From Ascidiaceihabitans sp. (lineage in GTDB: Bacteria > Pseudomonadota > Alphaproteobacteria > Rhodobacterales > Rhodobacteraceae), in NCBI GenBank assembly GCA_023301665.1, contig JALZUL010000164.1, positions 1 to 10,225 on the forward strand: 10,225 bases of DNA. Direction: 5' to 3'. Below are positions 1-5,387 of this stretch, in pieces (position 1 is the first letter of the stretch; every line of letters starts with the position of its first letter). A program made the translations under genes and the position numbers. The notes under the pieces were generated by a model. The model had not been told where the DNA came from. It was given only the letters and a program-made list of their open reading frames with translations, and did not search any database.

Positions 1-1
1 T

Positions 2-259
2 GGCGAGCAGGTGATTGAGATGCAATTCCTTGCGGATATGCTTGGCGCACCTGTAGATCGCCCTGCTGGCGTAGAGACAACGGCCCTAGGGGCCGCATGG
101 TTGGCCGGTATGCGCGCTGGAGTTTATCCCGACGCCGTAGGGTTTGCTAAAACATGGGCTTGTGAGAAACAGTTCACATCATCGATGCCAGAAGAGGCTC
201 GCAAAACCAGTTATGAACGCTGGAAGCGCTGCATCGAGGCGACGATAAGCGTCAGTTGA
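2..259 (+). CDS. glpK: Glycerol kinase, C-terminal part (5' end outside window)
   Basis: This is the last 85 codons of an FGGY-family sugar kinase, open at the left edge of the window and ending in TGA at 257-259. Visible sequence includes MQFLADMLGAPVDRP followed by ETTALGAAWLAGMRAG. This is the conserved C-terminal stretch of glycerol kinases (glycerol + ATP to sn-glycerol 3-phosphate, cytoplasmic), where the TTALGAA segment lies in the ATP-binding half. Other FGGY kinases (xylulokinase, for example) share the outline, but the LADMLGAPVDRP / ETTALGAA pair is most like GlpK. The gene converges on the FAH-family gene, with only 20 bases between the stop codons and no obvious terminator hairpin. 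The catalytic N-terminal half is not in view, so intactness cannot be judged. Confidence 0.85.
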   Translation, partial: GEQVIEMQFLADMLGAPVDRPAGVETTALGAAWLAGMRAGVYPDAVGFAKTWACEKQFTSSMPEEARKTSYERWKRCIEATISVS

Positions 260-279
260 TACCTATCGCCTCTTAAGTG

Positions 280-963
280 TTATTCCACAGTCACGGCAAT
301 TTCGCCGATACCCTCGACGCCGCCGCGCATGGTTTCACCGCGCTTTACAGCGCCGACACCTGCGGGTGTACCTGTCATAACGAGATCTCCGGCTTTCAAG
401 CGCACGGCCTGCGAAAGGGTTGCGATATGTTCATTCACGGGCCAGATCATTTCGTTAATATCGCCTTCCTGGCGTAAGTCTCCGTCAACTGAGAGCCAAA
501 TGCGCCCTTTCTCAAGGCTTGCTACATCAACCAATGGCACGAGAGCAGAAATGGGCGCTGATTGATCAAATCCCTTAGCCATATCCCATGGTCGACGTTT
601 GTCTTTGGCTTCTTGTTGAACGTCGCGACGTGTCATGTCGATCCCAACACCTGCCCCCCAAATATGGTTGGGGACATCTTTGGGCGAAATGTCGGCACCG
701 CCTTTACCGATCGCGATCACGAGCTCGATCTCGTAATGCAAATCTTGGGTCAATGTTGGGTAGGCAATTCCACCTGGGCTATCAATTACGGCATCCGCAG
801 GCTTGGTGAAAAAAAACGGTGGCTCTCGTGTGTCATTCCCCATTTCGCGGGCGTGCTCTTCATAGTTGCGCCCTACACAAAAGATGCGGCGCACAGGAAA
901 ACGGTCTGTTGAATTGACAACAGCCAAGCTGGCCTGAACGGGAGGGGGTATTACATAGCTCAT
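280..963 (-). CDS. Fumarylacetoacetate hydrolase family protein (FAHD1 / fumarylpyruvate hydrolase-like acylpyruvase)
   Basis: A 227-residue single-domain FAH-fold enzyme, the usual length for small members of the family (FAHD1, fumarylpyruvate hydrolase). These are cytoplasmic Mg/Mn enzymes that split acylpyruvates such as fumarylpyruvate, or decarboxylate oxaloacetate, and release pyruvate. Seen in the sequence: the N-terminal signature FCVGRNYEEHAREMG (about residues 28-42), metal ligands E78 and E80 in LHYEIELV, D109 in GVGIDMTRRD, K130 in MAKGFD, and the C-terminal MTGTPAGVG loop. As I recall human FAHD1, its H30/E33 lid pair, E71/E73/D102 metal ligands and K123 all map here at a constant +7 offset, so the active site looks complete. 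The ATG at 963-961 is preceded by AAGGAAC about 6 bases upstream. It is transcribed divergently from the redox operon across a 419-bp gap. The exact substrate cannot be fixed from sequence; fumarylpyruvate hydrolase of gentisate catabolism is one option, but no other gentisate genes are in the window. Confidence 0.9.
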   Translation of the reverse strand: MSYVIPPPVQASLAVVNSTDRFPVRRIFCVGRNYEEHAREMGNDTREPPFFFTKPADAVIDSPGGIAYPTLTQDLHYEIELVIAIGKGGADISPKDVPNHIWGAGVGIDMTRRDVQQEAKDKRRPWDMAKGFDQSAPISALVPLVDVASLEKGRIWLSVDGDLRQEGDINEMIWPVNEHIATLSQAVRLKAGDLVMTGTPAGVGAVKRGETMRGGVEGIGEIAVTVE

Positions 964-1116
964 CTCAGTTCCTTTTGACGACTTGCGATATTATTGGCAG
1001 ATGTTGTGTCGGCAGGAAATGGGTTTTCAACTAACTTTAAAATGGGCTGCTTGTCCTTTGATTAAAAGGGCATGGTTGCAGGATGCATATGGACAGCAAT
1101 TGGTTACAAAAAAGTA

Positions 1117-1130
1117 GCTCATAAATGAGC
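1117..1130. promoter_or_regulatory. 14-bp palindrome, possible operator
   Basis: GCTCAT-AA-ATGAGC is a perfect 6-bp inverted repeat with a 2-bp centre, in the non-coding gap between divergent genes. Short symmetric sites of this kind are typical for dimeric regulators (GntR, TetR, LysR and similar). It lies about 30 bp upstream of the best -35-like hexamer for the rightward operon. No regulator gene is in the window, so the cognate protein is unknown. A single site with no second copy could also be chance. Confidence 0.35.
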
Positions 1131-1160
1131 CGAATTGATCATAAAAAATTTATTTAGCCA

Positions 1161-1191
1161 TTGTGAGATTTCCTGATAGAAGGCTGATAAT
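1161..1191 (+). promoter_or_regulatory. Weak sigma70-like promoter candidate for the redox operon
   Basis: TTGTGA at 1161-1166 and GATAAT at 1186-1191 resemble -35 and -10 hexamers. The 19-bp spacer is longer than the optimal 17. The site lies in the AT-rich part of the gap, about 190 bp upstream of the first operon start codon. It is the best rightward match found by eye, but alphaproteobacterial promoters often diverge from this consensus. Confidence 0.22.
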
Positions 1192-1382
1192 AGGGAATTT
1201 AAATCTGGGCCTTGGTAGAACGCTACGAAAACTTAACTGTTACGGATGCTCTTAACCACAGCGAGATAATCGCGCCTCAAAGATTTTTCTTCCTGTTAAG
1301 TGCTCCCGTCTGATCGGTGAGTAGTTTTTTTGCTGAGGGAGGCCGGCATCTTTAATTCTAGCTTGCGAATGAGGCCGAGCAA

Positions 1383-1733
1383 ATGACGCTCATTTTGATT
1401 GGTACATGGTACCTGTATATCGGAGCAGTGGTCGCTGCTGTGTTTATCGTGTTTGGCATAGGCCGTTTGGATGAAAACGCTGAAGGTGCTTGGGTTTTTC
1501 GCCCATTGTTGGTACCTGGTGTTCTATTAATTTGGCCCTTGGTAATCGCGCGCTGGATCGTTTTGCGGCGTGGTGAGCAAAAGCTAGATCGCCACCGGAT
1601 GCCCCGTATCCGCCAAGAACGGATGCAAATGGTATTTATAGTGCTTATACCAGTGATCCTTTTCACAGCGTTTTCGCTTCGCCACGATCAAAAAACTTTG
1701 GCAGCACCTGTTTTGCTGGAGGCCCCAGAATGA
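1383..1733 (+). CDS. Small inner-membrane protein (3 predicted TM helices), first gene of Rieske redox operon
   Basis: A 116-residue protein with three hydrophobic segments, at about residues 4-26, 42-61 and 82-99. A positively charged loop lies between the second and third (LRRGEQKLDRHRMPRIRQER, 61-80). The first loop carries GRLDENAEGAW and is followed by FRPLLVPGVLLIWPL. I remember similar short proteins beside ferric-reductase-type membrane proteins, but none with an assigned function. There are no haem-ligand histidine pairs or cysteines in the membrane segments, so it is more likely an assembly or scaffold subunit than an electron carrier. GAGG at 1371-1374 sits 8 bases before the ATG. 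Its TGA overlaps the next gene's ATG (ATGA at 1730-1733), which points to translational coupling and a shared complex. No function is proposed beyond membrane partner of the haem-b/Rieske protein. Confidence 0.8.
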   Translation: MTLILIGTWYLYIGAVVAAVFIVFGIGRLDENAEGAWVFRPLLVPGVLLIWPLVIARWIVLRRGEQKLDRHRMPRIRQERMQMVFIVLIPVILFTAFSLRHDQKTLAAPVLLEAPE

Positions 1734-2776
1734 GCGTTAAGTATATTCCAGTTCAATGGAACAAGAATAAGTGGATTTATGACGGTGTATTGGTGGCTCT
1801 GGTCATCGCCTACATAACCATCTTTATTAAGCTAGGCACGCCCTCTGCTGACCTTGCGCGGCCGCTCGATTATTCGATCTTACGCATGCGTGCCTTTGGA
1901 ACATGTGCGTTATGGATGCTGACAATTATACTTTGCATCGGCCCGTTGGCTCGCTTGGATAACCGGTTTCTGGCAGTTCTATATAATCGTAGGCATTTTG
2001 GGGTTCTAACGACGGCTGTCGCATTCACCCACGCTATTTATGTCATGGGTCAATATTTTGCCTTTAGTGGTCAGCCACAACTGACCGCATTGCTAACAAC
2101 AGCAACTGGCTTCAACCAAATTCTCGGTTTCCCAATCGAGATACTTGGCCTCTGTGCTTTGGTTTTGCTCGCTATCCTTTCCGCAACCAGCCATGATTTT
2201 TGGCTGTCCTTTCTTTCGGCACCGGTTTGGAAAACGCTGCACCTGCTTATCTACCCCGCATACCTTTTGGTCGTTGCCCATGTCGCGCTTGGTTATCTTC
2301 AAGACAGCCGACATCCTGCGTTTGGCATTATGTTCTTTTTGGGTGCAATGTTGGTAGCGGGCCTTCATCTGGCGGCTTTGTTGAAAGAACGAAAAATCAA
2401 CGCGTCTGATATTGATTGGGTTGAGGCATGTCGTCCTGAAGACATTCAAGATAAGCGTGCCGCAATTGTAACGCTTTCTAAAGACGAACGTGTTGCGATC
2501 TTTCGCTCCGGCTCCTCCTTTTCAGCCGTCTCAAACGCTTGCGCACATCAAGGGGGCCCATTGGGCGAAGGCAAAATTGTCTACGGATGTGTTACCTGCC
2601 CATGGCACGGTTTTAGCTATAAAGCCCGCAACGGGCGCTCGCCGGCTCCTTTCACTGAAATGATCCCAACTTACAACATGAAGCTTGAGGACGGTGTTTT
2701 GTTCATCGACCGTAAAGCGAATGAGCCGGGGACAGATGTTGAACCCATAATCTTCGAGGTAGAGACAGATGGCTAA
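1730..2776 (+). CDS. Ferric-reductase-like (MsrQ/YedZ-type) haem-b membrane protein with C-terminal Rieske [2Fe-2S] domain
   Basis: A 348-residue two-part protein. Residues 1-220 hold six hydrophobic segments (about 15-35, 57-75, 90-110, 130-151, 170-190, 197-217). H101 lies in the third, and H171 and H184 in the fifth. The 13-residue spacing of that pair matches the haem ligands H151/H164 I recall for E. coli MsrQ (YedZ), so b-type haem binding is likely. Residues about 232-328 form a Rieske-ferredoxin domain with C271-A-H273 and C290-P-W-H293. Basic residues before TM1 and after TM6 put both ends, and so the Rieske centre, in the cytoplasm. MsrQ itself has no Rieske domain and passes electrons to periplasmic MsrP; there is no MsrP here. 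GGAGG at 1718-1722 lies 7 bases before the ATG. The gene overlaps the next by 8 bases. Likely role, by inference: exchanging electrons between soluble Rieske enzymes and the quinone pool or periplasm. Confidence 0.9.
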   Translation: MSVKYIPVQWNKNKWIYDGVLVALVIAYITIFIKLGTPSADLARPLDYSILRMRAFGTCALWMLTIILCIGPLARLDNRFLAVLYNRRHFGVLTTAVAFTHAIYVMGQYFAFSGQPQLTALLTTATGFNQILGFPIEILGLCALVLLAILSATSHDFWLSFLSAPVWKTLHLLIYPAYLLVVAHVALGYLQDSRHPAFGIMFFLGAMLVAGLHLAALLKERKINASDIDWVEACRPEDIQDKRAAIVTLSKDERVAIFRSGSSFSAVSNACAHQGGPLGEGKIVYGCVTCPWHGFSYKARNGRSPAPFTEMIPTYNMKLEDGVLFIDRKANEPGTDVEPIIFEVETDG

Positions 2777-3524
2777 ACCACAAGAACCGTTTTTTCTTGG
2801 CTGGGGTAAAGTCCCTAAAGCGCTTCGATTGTTTTTGGTAAACTTTGCGGTCTTCACAGTGATCGGCTTTGGTGTGTTGTCGTATCTCACGTCCTCAACC
2901 CAAACCGATACGGGCAGTGGTGCATTCATGGGACGGACCGAAGTTATAGGTGTGTTACAAGAACATCCTTATCCTATTCTCCATGTGATCGAGAGCCGGC
3001 ACTTTGAAAAAGGGGATACGATTTTACTATCAGGTCCGGGAAAGCGCGGGGCTATTGATCAAGCCGAAGGGTTGGATGGAAAAATCGTCCAAGCCAATGG
3101 TGTTCGCCTTGATCGCGGTGATTTGCGGGGCATGCAGCTGCGCAACGGCAAACGCGGTCTCAAGCTTGCTGAGGATCAAAATCAGAGCCTTGAGGTTAAC
3201 GTAGAACCCTTAGGCCGTTGGCGGTTACAAGGCGAGGTCTGCGATGGAAAATGCTTAGGCGGAGCAATGCGTCCTGGTAATGGTTTAGCACATCGCGCGT
3301 GCGCAAACTTATGTCTCTTAGGTGACGTAGCTCCTGTGTTTGTGTCTGCCGGCCCAATTGAAGGTTCCGAATTCTTTTTAATGTCGAACTCTGCAGGTGA
3401 CGTGGTCACACAAGATTTGTTAGATTTCACAGCGCTGCCGGTCGAGGTTGAGGGCGAAGTAGAGCGGCATGGCAAAATGCTGGTTTTTAAAATTACACCT
3501 GACACTTTAAAGGTGATCCGATGA
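2769..3524 (+). CDS. Membrane-anchored four-cysteine protein, probably periplasmic domain, unknown function
   Basis: A 251-residue protein with one N-terminal hydrophobic helix (about 18-41) after a basic segment (KVPKALR). The predicted orientation is N-in, with the rest outside the membrane. The helix is not followed by a clear signal-peptidase site, so it looks like an anchor. The middle (about 45-150) looks beta-rich. A conserved-looking block then carries C158-DGK-C162, H175, and C178-ANL-C182, spread over LQGEVCDGKCLGGAMRPG and HRACANLC. I remember similar C-x3-C ... H-x2-C-x3-C blocks in unnamed proteins of redox clusters, but no established function. The four cysteines and one histidine could bind an Fe-S cluster, zinc or another metal, or form disulfides. 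It is not a c-type cytochrome because there is no CxxCH. GAGGT at 2756-2760 is the likely RBS. Tight overlaps on both sides make it a probable subunit of the same complex. Confidence 0.85.
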   Translation: MAKPQEPFFLGWGKVPKALRLFLVNFAVFTVIGFGVLSYLTSSTQTDTGSGAFMGRTEVIGVLQEHPYPILHVIESRHFEKGDTILLSGPGKRGAIDQAEGLDGKIVQANGVRLDRGDLRGMQLRNGKRGLKLAEDQNQSLEVNVEPLGRWRLQGEVCDGKCLGGAMRPGNGLAHRACANLCLLGDVAPVFVSAGPIEGSEFFLMSNSAGDVVTQDLLDFTALPVEVEGEVERHGKMLVFKITPDTLKVIR

Positions 3525-3733
3525 TGACCAGAGTTCTTACAATTGTTGTCGCCTTCGGCGCGGCTTGGGCAATCTGGTATTGTTACGGCCAATTACGTGT
3601 ATTTCGTGGCACCCAGTTTTGGGATTACCGCTTTGTTATTTTCGCAATAGCGACGTTCCTTGGCTTGAGCGCCTTAGAATGGGCGATTGGATGGATCAAG
3701 TCCAAAATAGACGGCGATGCAGATACTCACTAG
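3521..3733 (+). CDS. Small membrane protein (2 predicted TM helices)
   Basis: A 70-residue protein with hydrophobic segments at about 4-23 (contains AAWAIWYCYG) and 39-59 (FVIFAIATFLGLSALEWAIGWI), separated by a short loop with RVFRGTQFWDYR, and ending in a charged tail. The start ATG at 3521 shares ATGA with the stop of the four-cysteine gene. A second ATG follows at once (3524) and could serve equally. AAGGTG at about 3509-3514 is the RBS. The tight overlap on the left and a 30-base gap on the right, before the first soluble enzyme, suggest it closes the membrane module of the operon. I do not recognise a named family. Its size and position suggest a structural or assembly subunit. Confidence 0.75.
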   Translation: MMTRVLTIVVAFGAAWAIWYCYGQLRVFRGTQFWDYRFVIFAIATFLGLSALEWAIGWIKSKIDGDADTH

Positions 3734-3763
3734 CTCGACATAAAAAACAAGGACAGCCAAGCA

Positions 3764-5383
3764 ATGACGCCTATTGCAGTAGCAAAACTCAGCACTCTTA
3801 AAGATCGTGACCCAACTTATGCGCTTGTCGGAGAAGTGGACCTTGTTGTTGTTCGCATCGATGATGACGTCTCTGTCTTTTATGGTCGTTGTCTACACCG
3901 GGGCGCGTTAATGTCCGATGGCTTTGTGCGCGGCAAGAACTTGATTTGCGGCGTCCACGATTGGGATTACCGTTTGGACAGTGGTGTGTCCTCCTACAAC
4001 AACGAAGAAAAACTGCCCAAGTTCACGTGCTGGGTTGAAGGCGATGATGTCCTTGCAGATGAGGATGAAATTGCTGCTTGGGCCAAAGACAACCCCCAAC
4101 CATTTTTTCGCAAATCCTATCTGGGGCTTTACGCGGACACGGGACATGGCACTGCAGAAGAACCGAACAACCGTTTGATTCAAACTTATGCGCGTAGTGG
4201 TCTTGATAAAACCGGCCACCACGGTGTTATGGATTCGATGGGCGTGCCACGTGATCAACTGCCCGTCTGGGACGATATCCAACTCCTCACAGCACAATTG
4301 GCCAAACCGCCTTTGCTCGATGATGAGCCTGTTGCGACCGAGGTTGTTATCGGGCCAAACGCAAAGAAACCGCTGACTTTAAAAATTCCACTGTTTGTAT
4401 CCGACATGAGCTTTGGCGCTTTGTCTGAACCTGCCAAACTGGCCTTAGCCAAAGGCGCCGAAGATGCTGGTACAGGCATTTGTTCGGGTGAGGGCGGTAT
4501 GATGCCTGAAGAGCAAGAGGCCAACAGCCGTTATTTTTATGAGCTGGCTTCGGGACGTTTCGGTTTTAGCTGGGATAAGCTGTCAAAAGTGCAAGCGTTC
4601 CACTTCAAGGGCGGGCAGGGTGCAAAAACCGGGACTGGGGGGCATCTGCCTGGCAATAAGGTGCATGATAAAATTGCTAAGGTGCGTGGTCTTGAGCCTG
4701 GGACAGCAGCCGTGTCACCCTCACGTTTTCCTGAGTGGACAGAGCTTTCACAAATTAAAGAATTTGCCGACGAAGTGCGTGAAAAGACGGGCGGCATCCC
4801 GATTGGATATAAGCTTTCAGCGCAACATATCGAAAACGATATTGATGCGGCTCTAGAGGTTGGTGTTGATTACATCATTTTGGATGGACGTGGCGGCGGC
4901 ACGGGTGCGGCACCAACGATTTTTCGTGATAACATCTCTGTGCCAACCATTCCTGCACTCGCACGGGCGCGGGCCCATCTGGACAAGCTAGGGCGCAAAG
5001 ATGTGTCACTCGTCATCACTGGTGGCCTACGCACGCCTGCGGATTTCATCAAAGCGCTCGCGCTTGGGGCTGACGCGATTGCTTTGTCCAACTCTGCGAT
5101 GCAGGCAATTGGGTGCATCGCCATGCGTGCATGCCACACCAACAATTGCCCAGTCGGGATCGCGTCACAAAAACCACATCTGGCTAGCCGAATTATCGTC
5201 GATAAATCTGCAGAGCGGTTGACCAATTTCTTCAATGCATCTGTTGAGCTGATGCAAGTTATGGCCCGCGCATGCGGTCACACACACTTGTCTGATTTCC
5301 AACATAGCGACCTAACAACTTGGAAAAAAGAAATGGCCGACATTTCTGGCGTCACCTTTGGTGGCCTAAACAAAGGGAACTGA
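3764..5383 (+). CDS. Rieske [2Fe-2S]-glutamate synthase-like FMN/3Fe-4S fusion protein
   Basis: A 539-residue soluble protein. Residues about 5-100 form a Rieske domain with C43-L-H45 and C62-G-V-H65. A linker follows, then from about 200 to 500 the FMN-binding TIM barrel of the glutamate synthase central domain: IPLFVSDMSFGALSEPAK, SGEGGM, KGGQGAKTGTGGHLPG, ILDGRGGGTGAAP and ITGGLRTPADFIKALALGADA. The 3Fe-4S ligands follow as C451-x5-C457-x4-C462, within RACHTNNCPVGIASQ. The N-terminal glutaminase (Ntn) domain and the C-terminal GXGXG beta-helix of full-length glutamate synthase are both absent. Ammonia from glutamine is therefore unlikely to be its nitrogen source; free ammonia, an amine, or a different reaction are all possible. 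Short FMN-domain relatives include archaeal-type GltB and N-methylglutamate synthase MgsC. Here the electron supply is probably the fused Rieske centre rather than a separate NADPH subunit. RBS AAGGA at 3749-3753. The ThDP gene follows after 4 bases, so close coupling is expected. Confidence 0.92.
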   Translation: MTPIAVAKLSTLKDRDPTYALVGEVDLVVVRIDDDVSVFYGRCLHRGALMSDGFVRGKNLICGVHDWDYRLDSGVSSYNNEEKLPKFTCWVEGDDVLADEDEIAAWAKDNPQPFFRKSYLGLYADTGHGTAEEPNNRLIQTYARSGLDKTGHHGVMDSMGVPRDQLPVWDDIQLLTAQLAKPPLLDDEPVATEVVIGPNAKKPLTLKIPLFVSDMSFGALSEPAKLALAKGAEDAGTGICSGEGGMMPEEQEANSRYFYELASGRFGFSWDKLSKVQAFHFKGGQGAKTGTGGHLPGNKVHDKIAKVRGLEPGTAAVSPSRFPEWTELSQIKEFADEVREKTGGIPIGYKLSAQHIENDIDAALEVGVDYIILDGRGGGTGAAPTIFRDNISVPTIPALARARAHLDKLGRKDVSLVITGGLRTPADFIKALALGADAIALSNSAMQAIGCIAMRACHTNNCPVGIASQKPHLASRIIVDKSAERLTNFFNASVELMQVMARACGHTHLSDFQHSDLTTWKKEMADISGVTFGGLNKGN

Positions 5384-5387
5384 AAAT

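Larger units (their letters stand above)
964..1382. other. Divergent intergenic region, 419 bp, no gene seen
   Basis: This AT-richer region lies between the FAH-family gene (leftward) and the redox operon (rightward), so it must hold the promoters of both unless the operon starts elsewhere. Seen in it: a 14-bp palindrome at 1117-1130, a weak sigma70-like candidate at 1161-1191, a CCTTT-N5-AAAGG imperfect palindrome at 1055-1069, and ACTTAAC (1231-1237) answered by GTTAAGT (1295-1301). The last two are at about chance level. A five-codon reading frame (ATG 1369, ending TGA 1384-1386) overlaps the start codon of the first operon gene. No tRNA, riboswitch or convincing protein gene is visible. 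An unusually long leader of the operon mRNA (up to about 180 bases after 1200) is possible. Confidence 0.6.

Noticed and set aside
562..912. Plus-strand open frame opposite the FAH-family gene
   Set aside because: The opposite strand encodes a complete FAH active site; this frame has no recognisable motif and is a shadow.
1231..1301. ACTTAAC ... GTTAAGT inverted repeat
   Set aside because: Seven AT-rich bases 57 bp apart are expected by chance in a gap of this size.
2093..2449. Minus-strand open frame opposite the haem-b/Rieske gene
   Set aside because: It lies wholly inside a gene with clear family motifs. The translation is cysteine/lysine-rich noise.
4870..5235. Minus-strand open frame opposite the glutamate-synthase-like gene
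   Set aside because: It is antisense to the conserved FMN and 3Fe-4S region and has no domain features.
3764..5383. Calling the gene full glutamate synthase large subunit (gltB)
   Set aside because: At 539 residues it lacks both the glutaminase and GXGXG domains; only the FMN/3Fe-4S core is present.
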